Shown here one piece after another: positions 37,241 to 44,033 of a stretch of 64,000 nt of DNA; the stretch's first letter is position 1; every line of letters begins with the position of its first letter. The notes under the pieces were generated by a model. That model did not search any database, had not been told where the DNA came from, and was given only the letters and a program-made list of their open reading frames with translations. The translations under genes and the position numbers were made by a program. The stretch lies in the NCBI GenBank assembly GCA_901538445.1, contig LR594586.1, forward strand, positions 248,001 through 312,000, in the 5' to 3' direction. This stretch comes from Gemmataceae bacterium. Its GTDB lineage: Bacteria > Planctomycetota > Planctomycetia > Gemmatales > Gemmataceae.

Positions 37241-38181
37241 CACTCAACGATCGGGCCAAACTCGTCGCCGACGACCTCGAATCGAACGCCGACCGGCTCC
37301 GAGTCACGGTAACGAAGGTCGCCGGCGCCCGCGTCATCGACTGCGGCGGGGCCGTTGCCGGGAGCCTCGCGGCCGGCATCGCGATGGCCCGCGTCTGCCT
37401 CGGCGACCTCGCGGACGTCAGCTACGTGCCGTGCCCGTTGCCCGATGTGGGCGGGCCGGCGGTGCAGGTGATGACCGACGACCCGGTGCGGGCGTGCCTC
37501 GCGTCGCAGTACGCCGGGTGGCAGGTGAGCGCTGGGAAGTTCTTCGCAATGGGGTCGGGGCCGATGCGGGCGCTCGCGGGCCGCGAGGACATCTTCCAGC
37601 ACATCCCAGGCAAAGAAGAAGCATCACACGCCGTCGGCGTGTTGGAAACGACCAAGCACCCAACCGAAGACGTCATCGCGTCCATCGTCGCGAAGCTCCC
37701 GCCGGTCGCCGAACGCCTCACGCTGTTGGTCGCGCCGACGAGCAGCATCGCCGGCACAACGCAGGTCGTCGCCCGGTCCGTCGAGACCGCGCTGCACAAG
37801 CTCCACGAGCTGAAGTTCGACGTCACGCAGGTGGTCTCGGCCTACGGCGTCGCGCCGCTGCCGCCGGTCGCTACGGACTTCGTTCAGGCCATCGGCCGGA
37901 CGAACGACGCGATCCTCTACGGCGGCCGAGTCACACTCTGGGTGCGGGCCGACGACGAGATCCTCGCGGCGATCGGGCCGAAGGTGCCGTCCAACGCCTC
38001 GACGGACCACGGGGCACCGTTCGCCGAGGTGTTCGCGAAGTACGGCGGCGACTTCTACAAGATCGACCCGATGCTGTTCTCGCCGGCCGAGGTCGAGTTC
38101 CGCAACCTGAAGACCGGCCGGTGCTACCGGTTCGGAACCGTTGATCCGGGGATGGTTCGCAAGTCGTTCGGGATCGGCTGA
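37237..38181 (+). CDS. mch: Methenyltetrahydromethanopterin cyclohydrolase
   Basis: 314 residues, family length. VTKVAGARVIDCGGAVAGSLAAGIAMARVCLGDLADV, WQVSAGKFFAMGSGPMRALAGREDIF and TEVVSAYG-type segments are characteristic of Mch. It interconverts N5,N10-methenyl-H4MPT and N5-formyl-H4MPT in the H4MPT-linked C1 pathway used for formaldehyde oxidation or detoxification. It is cytoplasmic. The gene is coupled to both neighbours (ATGA before, TGATG after), within genes that look devoted to making or using the same cofactor. Confidence 0.95.
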   Translation: MTLNDRAKLVADDLESNADRLRVTVTKVAGARVIDCGGAVAGSLAAGIAMARVCLGDLADVSYVPCPLPDVGGPAVQVMTDDPVRACLASQYAGWQVSAGKFFAMGSGPMRALAGREDIFQHIPGKEEASHAVGVLETTKHPTEDVIASIVAKLPPVAERLTLLVAPTSSIAGTTQVVARSVETALHKLHELKFDVTQVVSAYGVAPLPPVATDFVQAIGRTNDAILYGGRVTLWVRADDEILAAIGPKVPSNASTDHGAPFAEVFAKYGGDFYKIDPMLFSPAEVEFRNLKTGRCYRFGTVDPGMVRKSFGIG

Positions 38182-39032
38182 TGCGAATCGCCATCCTCTC
38201 CGGCGGCACCGGGTGGCACGTCCAGGACGTGCTTCGGGCCGCTTCAGAACTCGGGCACGTCGCAGCGGTCGTCGACTTCCGCTCGCTCGCCGCGGGTGTC
38301 GAGGCGGAGCCGCAACCGCTCGCCGGGTTCGACGCGGCGCTCGTGCGGACCGTGCCCGCAGGATCGCTGGAGCAGGTGATCTTCCGCATGGACGTGCTGC
38401 ACGCAGCGGCCGCCCGCGGGCTGCGCGTGGTGAACCCGCCGCGGGCCGTCGAGACGTGCGTGGACAAGTACCTCACCAACGTGCGGCTCGCGAACGCCGG
38501 GTTGCCCACGCCACCGACTCACGTTGCGCAGCGGGCCGACGACGCCTTCGAGGCGTTCGGGCAACTCGGTGGCGACGTGGTTATCAAGCCGGTGTTCGGT
38601 GCCGAGGGCCGCGGGATGCAGCGGATCACCGACCGCGAACTCGCGTGGCGCACGTTCCGCGTGCTGGAGCACACCAGCCAGCTCATCTACCAGCAGCGGT
38701 TCGTCGCGCACCCGGGGTACGACTACCGTGTCTTCGTGATGGGTGGTCGGGTGTGGGCGGCGATGCGGCGCATCGGAACGGAGTGGCGCACGAACGTGGC
38801 CCAGGGCGGCCGCACCGAGCGCGCCGAACTGAGTGACGCCGCGGTGTCACTGGCACTGCATGCCGCCGAGGTCGTCGGCTGCGACATCGCTGGCGTGGAC
38901 CTTCTCCCGGGGCCAAACGGCGAGTTGTACGTGATCGAGGTGAACGCCGTCCCCGGCTGGAAGGCGCTCGCCGCGACGTGCGGCCTCGACGTGGCGAAGG
39001 AAGTCGTGCGGTTCGTGGCGGAGGGTGGCTGA
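38181..39032 (+). CDS. RimK/MptN-like ATP-grasp ligase
   Basis: 283 residues. RIAILSGGTGWHVQDVLRAASELG opens the fold. TCVDKYLTNVRLANAGLPTPPTHVAQ is the family hinge, VVIKPVFGAEGRGMQRI the lysine and glycine loop, and DIAGVDLLPGPNGELYVIEVNAVPGWKAL carries the metal-binding E and N. It is closest in pattern to RimK-type ligases such as tetrahydromethanopterin:glutamate ligase. In a cluster with mch, a ligase step in H4MPT tail assembly is the best guess. TGATG overlap with mch; the next gene begins directly after its stop. Confidence 0.85.
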   Translation: MRIAILSGGTGWHVQDVLRAASELGHVAAVVDFRSLAAGVEAEPQPLAGFDAALVRTVPAGSLEQVIFRMDVLHAAAARGLRVVNPPRAVETCVDKYLTNVRLANAGLPTPPTHVAQRADDAFEAFGQLGGDVVIKPVFGAEGRGMQRITDRELAWRTFRVLEHTSQLIYQQRFVAHPGYDYRVFVMGGRVWAAMRRIGTEWRTNVAQGGRTERAELSDAAVSLALHAAEVVGCDIAGVDLLPGPNGELYVIEVNAVPGWKALAATCGLDVAKEVVRFVAEGG

Positions 39033-39926
39033 ATGGGCATCCTCGCACACAATGGTTCGTCAATCCTCGCCCAGGTCGCTTGCATTTGGGAAGCCACAGC
39101 GCGAAAGGTTGGGAACGTCCACCCTGGTGCATCTTTCAAGGATGTGGAGTACACCGATTTTCTGATCAGTGGTGCTGTGCTCGGGGATGCGTTGCGAATG
39201 TTTCGGCGCAAGGCGGGTGATCCCACCTTGGTCGGTGAATACGTCTTCTGGAGTGAGGCGAGCGGCTGGGTGGGGTCGAACACAAACTTGGGGATCGCTC
39301 TCCTACTCGCGCCCCTCGTCGATTCCGTTCCGACTTGGGACTACCGCCGAAGTGTCGCCGAGGAACTCGGGGCGCTCCGCCGGTCGGATACGGTCCGCGT
39401 CTATCAAGCGATCCGCAGTGCCAACCCCGGTGGGCTCGGCGACGCGCCCGAGCAGGACGTGCGCGAGGAGCCGACGGTCACGCTGCTCGAAGCAATGCGA
39501 CTCGCGGCGGACCGCGACATGGTCGCGCGGCAGTACGCCAACGGGTTCGCGGACGTGTTCGACTTCGGCGTGCCGGCGTTCCTCGCGGGGTTGGAGCGGT
39601 TCGGGTGCGTCGAGGCCGCCATCATCGACTCGCAACTCCGCTGGCTCGCCGAGTACCCGGACTCCCTCATCGCCCGAAAAAGGGGTACGGAGGTCGCGGC
39701 CGACGTGCAGAAGAGGGCCGCTGAGGTGCTACGGCTCGGCGGGATCGCCACGACCGAGGGGCGGCGGGCCGGGGTCGAACTCGACCGGCACCTGCGTAGC
39801 GACGGGAACAAGCTCAACCCCGGAACCACCGCCGACCTCATCACCGCGTGCCTGTTCGTCGCGCTGCGGGAGAATAAGGTAGCACCGAACGCCCCGTTCC
39901 GCTGGCACGCCCCCGACTGGTTGTGA
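39033..39926 (+). CDS. CitG-like triphosphoribosyl-dephospho-CoA synthase family protein
   Basis: 297 residues. GNVHPGASFKDVEYTDFLISG and GSNTNLGIALLLAPL match the two phosphate-binding regions of CitG/MdcB family proteins. CitG itself joins ribosyl triphosphate from ATP to dephospho-CoA for citrate or malonate decarboxylases, but no such enzyme is encoded here. CitG-like genes occur in H4MPT clusters of C1-using bacteria, so a ribosyl transfer in cofactor synthesis is plausible. The start abuts the previous stop with no gap. Confidence 0.82.
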   Translation: MGILAHNGSSILAQVACIWEATARKVGNVHPGASFKDVEYTDFLISGAVLGDALRMFRRKAGDPTLVGEYVFWSEASGWVGSNTNLGIALLLAPLVDSVPTWDYRRSVAEELGALRRSDTVRVYQAIRSANPGGLGDAPEQDVREEPTVTLLEAMRLAADRDMVARQYANGFADVFDFGVPAFLAGLERFGCVEAAIIDSQLRWLAEYPDSLIARKRGTEVAADVQKRAAEVLRLGGIATTEGRRAGVELDRHLRSDGNKLNPGTTADLITACLFVALRENKVAPNAPFRWHAPDWL

Positions 39927-39929
39927 ACC

Positions 39930-40421
39930 ATGCCCACCGAGCGCTTCAAGGTCCACGTCACCAAGGACCACCTGGTCTTCTGCTGCGGTCACTTCATCAG
40001 CTACCACGGCCACAAGTGCGAGCGGCTCCACGGCCACAACTACCGCTGCGCCGTCGAGATCGAGGGGCCGCTCCAAGAGGACCACTACGTCTTCGACTTC
40101 GTGGCGCTGAAGGCCCGCACCAAGGCCATCACCGACGAACTCGACCACCACATGCTCCTCGCCACCAAGAACCCCGTCATCAAGGTCGATGAGTCGGCGA
40201 CAAAAGTGGACGTGACGTACCGCGACCGGGCGTGGCTGTTCCCGCGGGAGGACTGCGTCCTCCTGCCCATCGAGAACACGACCGCGGAGTTGATCGCCCG
40301 CTACATCGCCGGGCGGTTGGTCGAATCGCTCAAGACGCACGAGAACTTCGTGCCCGAGGTGCTGCGGGTGGAGGTCGAAGAGGCCCCGGGCCAGAGCGCA
40401 ACGGTGGAAGTTAGGGTATAA
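39930..40421 (+). CDS. 6-pyruvoyltetrahydropterin synthase family protein, PTPS-I/III motif
   Basis: 163 residues. Zinc ligands are in FCCGHFISYHGH and LHGHNYRC. The active-site motif is CERLHGH (CExxHGH), the combination described for PTPS-I/III proteins. In these, cysteine supports the QueD-type reaction and the following glutamate the side-chain cleavage that yields 6-hydroxymethyl-dihydropterin. DELDHHMLL and a late glutamate (VEEAPGQSATVEV) complete the site. In an operon with mch, supply of the pterin ring of H4MPT or folate is the likely job, although queuosine precursor synthesis cannot be excluded. It starts three bases after the previous stop and ends the operon. Confidence 0.87.
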   Translation: MPTERFKVHVTKDHLVFCCGHFISYHGHKCERLHGHNYRCAVEIEGPLQEDHYVFDFVALKARTKAITDELDHHMLLATKNPVIKVDESATKVDVTYRDRAWLFPREDCVLLPIENTTAELIARYIAGRLVESLKTHENFVPEVLRVEVEEAPGQSATVEVRV

Positions 40422-40462
40422 TATAGGGAGAGGAAAACGCTCCTGGCGAAGTGCGCTTCGAA

Positions 40463-40612
40463 ATGGTTCTGGCGGAAACGGGGGGTGGGGTCTCCAGAAC
40501 CAACGAAAACTCTCCAGAAAGACCCGAAACTCTCCAGAACCAAGCCCAACTCTCCAGAACCAAGCCCAACTCTCCAGAACCATTCCGGAAGGCCCCAGAA
40601 CCAACCTCCGGT
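40463..40612 (-). repeat. 20-bp-period array, copy 3
   Basis: On the minus strand the motif GGTTCTGGAGAGTTGGGCTT repeats. On the plus strand TCTCCAGAAC or a close variant starts at 40491, 40511, 40531, 40551 and 40571, with a sixth degenerate unit at 40591. The terminal module with C-runs and CCAGAACCAT is also present (40463-40500), as in copies 1 and 2. The array fills most of the gap between the end of the H4MPT operon and the 3' end of the reverse transcriptase gene, and reads in the same direction as that gene. TATAATATAGGG at about 40427 is A+T-rich but cannot be assigned. Confidence 0.92.
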
Positions 40613-40658
40613 AGTGACCAGAAACGAGGAGTCTCGCCAGTACCACGTCTCCCCAAAC

Positions 40659-41978
40659 TCAGCCCGCCCCGGTCGCCCCGTTGATGTCGGCCAGGAGCTT
40701 CTTTCCGAGGTCAGGGTTCGTCATGTACACGAACGCGGCGTAACCCGAGAGCCGGGCGAGCGACTCGCCCTCTTTCAGCGGCTTGCCAGTCTTCAGCTTG
40801 TGGACCGCCGACCGCAGTTGACGCCGCACGGTCCGCGACACGCGCGGCGGTCCGTCGCCGTTGACCACCAACCCCGTCACACTCTGCCGGCCGCCGGTGC
40901 GGTGGACCCGAGTCTTCTCGGCCTTCACCTCGAACCCTTCCGCCGCGACGATCCGCGTCACGCACCCGATCATCGTGCCCAGGCGCGGCTTCCCCTTGTG
41001 CTCTGCGGGGAGGCTGAACGTCAGGTCGTCGGCGTACCGCGTGTACCGCCAGCCGAGCTTCTTCGCGAGCCCCTCCAACCGCCGGTCGAGCCGCATGCAC
41101 AGCGCGTTCGTGAGGGACGGACTGGTCGGCGCGCCCTGCGGCAGGCACCGCGGCCCGAGCGAGACGTAGTACGTCTCGCCCTCAACCTCCACGACCTCCC
41201 GCGGAGCTTCCGTGCAGATCAGCGCGAGCAGCGTGCTGATGCCGTCGCGGTACCCGGCGCGGCGGAACACGCCCTTCACGCGGCGCACGGTGACCGTCGG
41301 GAAGAACTCCTTGATGTCCATCTTGAGGATGGCCTTGGCGTTCGCGTGGACCGCAGCGTTGCTCAGAATCGACCGGCCGACGAGGAACCCCTGGGCCGCG
41401 CCGTGGACCGGGAGCCGCTCGACGATGTTGTGCAGAATCCACCGCTGCGCCGCCTTGAGCCGCTTCTTCGGAGCCCAGATCGGCCGCTCGGTGCCGTCGC
41501 GCTTCGGGATCGTGAACCGGACGTAGTGCAGGCTCGTCGCCGCGTCGCGGTGGTACGCCAGGCCCTTGAGCTGCGGGATCGTGACGCCGAGCAGTTCGGC
41601 GAGTTGCTCGGGCCTGTCGATCGCTGGCAACTCGTTCTCGGCGGCCCTCTCCTCGCTGTTCGGCGTGTCCCACTTGTCGGGCGCGAGGTCGTCGCTCCAG
41701 AAGACGCCCTCTCCGAGGTGGACGATGTGGTTCGCCTTGTACGCGCCCCACGTCTCGCGGCGGAGCTTGCGGCGCTCGTCGGCCTCCTGCTTGAGCGCCT
41801 TCTTGTACCCGTCCTTCTCGCGGTCCGACATGCTGTCGGCGTCGCGGCGGGTGACGAGAAAGCCCTTCTCCTTGAGCTGACCGTCGATGTACGCCTTCAT
41901 CCCCCCGGCCTGGACGATGAGCCGCCAGAGCACCTGGGGATCGGCGGATGGAGCGGGCGCGACGGGGGCGGTAGTCAT
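40659..41978 (-). CDS. Retron-type reverse transcriptase
   Basis: 439 residues. RT motifs in order: YHYVRF-like segment and IPKRDGTERPIWAPKKRLK, then motif A ILKMDIKEFFPTV (near 219), motif B CLPQGAPTSPSLTNALC, motif C RYADDLTFS (near 314) and the retron-specific VTGLVVN near 366. QGAPTSP and VTG separate it from diversity-generating RTs and group II intron RTs. The N-terminal ~100 residues are an extra region with charged helices. The start overlaps the SWIM gene stop (ATGA), so it is the last gene of a four-gene operon. Family members make msDNA from the adjacent ncRNA, primed from a branch guanosine. An anti-phage role is expected from the family. Confidence 0.93.
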   Translation of the reverse strand: MTTAPVAPAPSADPQVLWRLIVQAGGMKAYIDGQLKEKGFLVTRRDADSMSDREKDGYKKALKQEADERRKLRRETWGAYKANHIVHLGEGVFWSDDLAPDKWDTPNSEERAAENELPAIDRPEQLAELLGVTIPQLKGLAYHRDAATSLHYVRFTIPKRDGTERPIWAPKKRLKAAQRWILHNIVERLPVHGAAQGFLVGRSILSNAAVHANAKAILKMDIKEFFPTVTVRRVKGVFRRAGYRDGISTLLALICTEAPREVVEVEGETYYVSLGPRCLPQGAPTSPSLTNALCMRLDRRLEGLAKKLGWRYTRYADDLTFSLPAEHKGKPRLGTMIGCVTRIVAAEGFEVKAEKTRVHRTGGRQSVTGLVVNGDGPPRVSRTVRRQLRSAVHKLKTGKPLKEGESLARLSGYAAFVYMTNPDLGKKLLADINGATGAG

Positions 41979-43822
41979 GGGTGAATCTTGGCGAGCTTGG
42001 TGAAGTACGCGGAGCGGGCGGCGGTCTCGGTGTTGAACTTCATCGCCTGGAGCCGCATCGGCTGGCCCGACAGCCCCCACCGGTACTTCACACGGTCGCG
42101 TTCGAGCGAGATCTGCACGACGTGCTCGACCTCGCCGTCGCGCTTGGCGAACGCCCGGGTCTCGAACTTCACCGCGTCATCGGTCTTCGCCTTCTTGGCT
42201 TCCTTCTCGGCGAACGCGAGCCGCAGCGCGATCAGGTGGACGCACGGGCCGGCCTTGATCCCGTGCTTGCGGAACCCGGCGCAGGTGCAGGTCACCTTCC
42301 GCACCTGGCCCTCGTCGGCCAGCACCATCTGCGGGCGGTAGTCGCGCTTGTCCTCCTCAACCGACACCTGCCCGGTCAGTTCGAGGCCGACGCCGGCGAT
42401 GCGGTTCTCGCTCATGATCTTCACGGCCCCGCGGCGGGTGAGTAGGTCGTGCGCGACCTTCTCACGCTGGTTGCGGAACTGCAAGCGTGCGAGGTCGAGC
42501 GGCTGCTCGGTGACGGGCCGGTAGCGGTAGACCCCGTTGGCGATGTCGAACATCAGCTCGCCGTTCTGGCAACCGACCTGCACGGCCTCGACCAGCGCCG
42601 CGCCCTTCAATCCCGTCTCGGCGCTGAGTTCCTTCGCGTCGGCCTTCCACCGGTTCTCTTTCAGGCATGCGACGACCTTCTTGGTCGGCTCGCCGTCCTG
42701 CGTCTTGCGGGGGAGCATGAGGTCGAACCCGAGGGCGCTCGACCAGTTCGCGCTGGTGAACCCGGTAAGGCCGAGTGTCAGCGTGATGTCACCGGCGCGG
42801 AACACCCAGAAGCTCGGGAGCCCGCTGCCGAGCAGGTACACGTCCACCGACTCGACGAACGGGAGCAGCCGCTTCATGGTCATGAGCCGGCGGCGGCCCC
42901 AGACGCGCACGAGCCGGGCGGCCTTGCCGCGGAACACGTCGCCGGTGGTGCTGAACACCGTCTCCCACGGCTCGGCGACGATCCGCGGCTGCTGGCCCGG
43001 CACCAGTTCGAACCGCAGGCCGCGCTTCTTGCCCTTGCGGTCGCCGTTCATCCGCAGGTGCCGCAGCACGTTGTACAGGTCCATCGGCGAGAGGTTGACG
43101 TGGTCGAACGGGAGCGTCGCCGCCGACTGCACCTGGAGGAACCCGCGGAGCCACGAGTCCGGCACCTGGAGCTTCTTTTCGAGCACGTCCTTGCGGCCCT
43201 CGGGCGTCGGCTTCGCGCCGTCGTGGCCCAGGGCGAGCGACGTCTCGCGGTAGCCGCGGACCTGCTGGGTGCTGGCGTACAGCGCGTCGCTGAAGTCGAT
43301 GTTCGTGGAGCCGAACGTCGGCAGCGCCCCTTGCGACTCCTCAAAGGCGGAGCGCTTGAACGCGAGGCAGGCGTAGGTGCTCTCGTCCTTTCCGAACGTC
43401 TCGAACATGACCTGGTCGGGGTGGACGCTGACGATCGGGTCGAGGATCGCGAGCGCCGTCGGGTCGTTGCGGAGCATCCAGGCGAAGTACGCCTGCTGGG
43501 CGTGCCACACGCCGAGCGGGGCCGCGTCGCGCTTGAGCCGCAGGTACGCGATGTACTGGGTGCGGTCCTTCGGAGCGTACCGGAAGTCGCTGCCGACGAT
43601 CGCGTACAGCGCCGACACCGCCTCGCGGAACCTCAAGGGATTCTTGAGCTTCCCCTCGAACCGCACCGGCGACCGGTGGACGTTGCCGAACAACTCGACC
43701 TGGGCACTGTTCCCGGCGGTGACGACGCGGCTCGCGCCGGCGTACCCGAGCTGCGCGCCGGTGCTCGGCGGCGGCGGGGCCTCGCCGGTGTCTTCGATCG
43801 CGGGTTCGGTCGTGGTGGCCAT
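41975..43822 (-). CDS. Winged-helix/SWIM zinc-finger protein (WHSWIM-type)
   Basis: 615 residues. The SWIM motif is clear near residues 520-550: VTCTCAGFRKHGIKAGPCVHLIALRLAF (CxC...CxH). Before it, near 400-455, VVACLKENRWKADAKELSAETGLKGAALVEAVQVGCQNGELMFD looks like a winged helix. The first ~380 residues have no recognised domain. SWIM fingers bind DNA or proteins. A winged-helix/SWIM protein beside a retron RT and ARM-repeat proteins matches the composition I recall for type XIII retrons. ATG 43822 has GAGG upstream; an in-frame GTG at 43864 is possible. ATGA overlap with the RT gene. Confidence 0.85.
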   Translation of the reverse strand: MATTTEPAIEDTGEAPPPPSTGAQLGYAGASRVVTAGNSAQVELFGNVHRSPVRFEGKLKNPLRFREAVSALYAIVGSDFRYAPKDRTQYIAYLRLKRDAAPLGVWHAQQAYFAWMLRNDPTALAILDPIVSVHPDQVMFETFGKDESTYACLAFKRSAFEESQGALPTFGSTNIDFSDALYASTQQVRGYRETSLALGHDGAKPTPEGRKDVLEKKLQVPDSWLRGFLQVQSAATLPFDHVNLSPMDLYNVLRHLRMNGDRKGKKRGLRFELVPGQQPRIVAEPWETVFSTTGDVFRGKAARLVRVWGRRRLMTMKRLLPFVESVDVYLLGSGLPSFWVFRAGDITLTLGLTGFTSANWSSALGFDLMLPRKTQDGEPTKKVVACLKENRWKADAKELSAETGLKGAALVEAVQVGCQNGELMFDIANGVYRYRPVTEQPLDLARLQFRNQREKVAHDLLTRRGAVKIMSENRIAGVGLELTGQVSVEEDKRDYRPQMVLADEGQVRKVTCTCAGFRKHGIKAGPCVHLIALRLAFAEKEAKKAKTDDAVKFETRAFAKRDGEVEHVVQISLERDRVKYRWGLSGQPMRLQAMKFNTETAARSAYFTKLAKIHP

Positions 43823-43883
43823 CGGTGCGCCTCGCGCCTTTGTCGCTGCCGGACAGTTCCCCACCCGGCAGCGGTGTTATGCG

Positions 43884-44033
43884 TTCTTAACCTCCCCCCT
43901 TGTGGGGGAGGTCGGCGAGTCTTCGAGCCGGGTGGGGGGTGAGGCAAACCTCTCGGAGGGGTTATCGTTTCCCCCCCCACCCGCCGCTCCGCGGCGACCT
44001 CCCCCACAAGGGGGGAGGTCAAGAACCAACCCG
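43884..44033. repeat. Long imperfect palindrome between operon genes
   Basis: The left arm starts with ACCTCCCCCCTTGTGGGGGA and continues GGTCGGCGAG...GCCGGGTGGGGGG (about 43889-43937). The right arm (about 43971-44020) is its reverse complement with a few mismatches. The spacer is about 30 bases. Each arm also contains its own small palindrome (CTCCCCC...GGGGGAG). It fills the gap between the WD40-HEAT gene and the SWIM gene and looks like a mobile REP/MITE-like sequence rather than a simple terminator, as it lies inside an operon. Confidence 0.85.

Noticed and set aside
40659-41978. Diversity-generating retroelement or group II intron RT
   Set aside because: Motif B is QGAPTSP and VTG is present, as in retrons; no TR/VR pair, Avd gene, intron domain V or maturase domain was seen.
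40485-41984. Open frame running from the 20-bp array into the RT region on the plus strand
   Set aside because: It reads through the array and is then antisense to the RT; the repeated NSPEP-like residues are a by-product of the 20-bp period.
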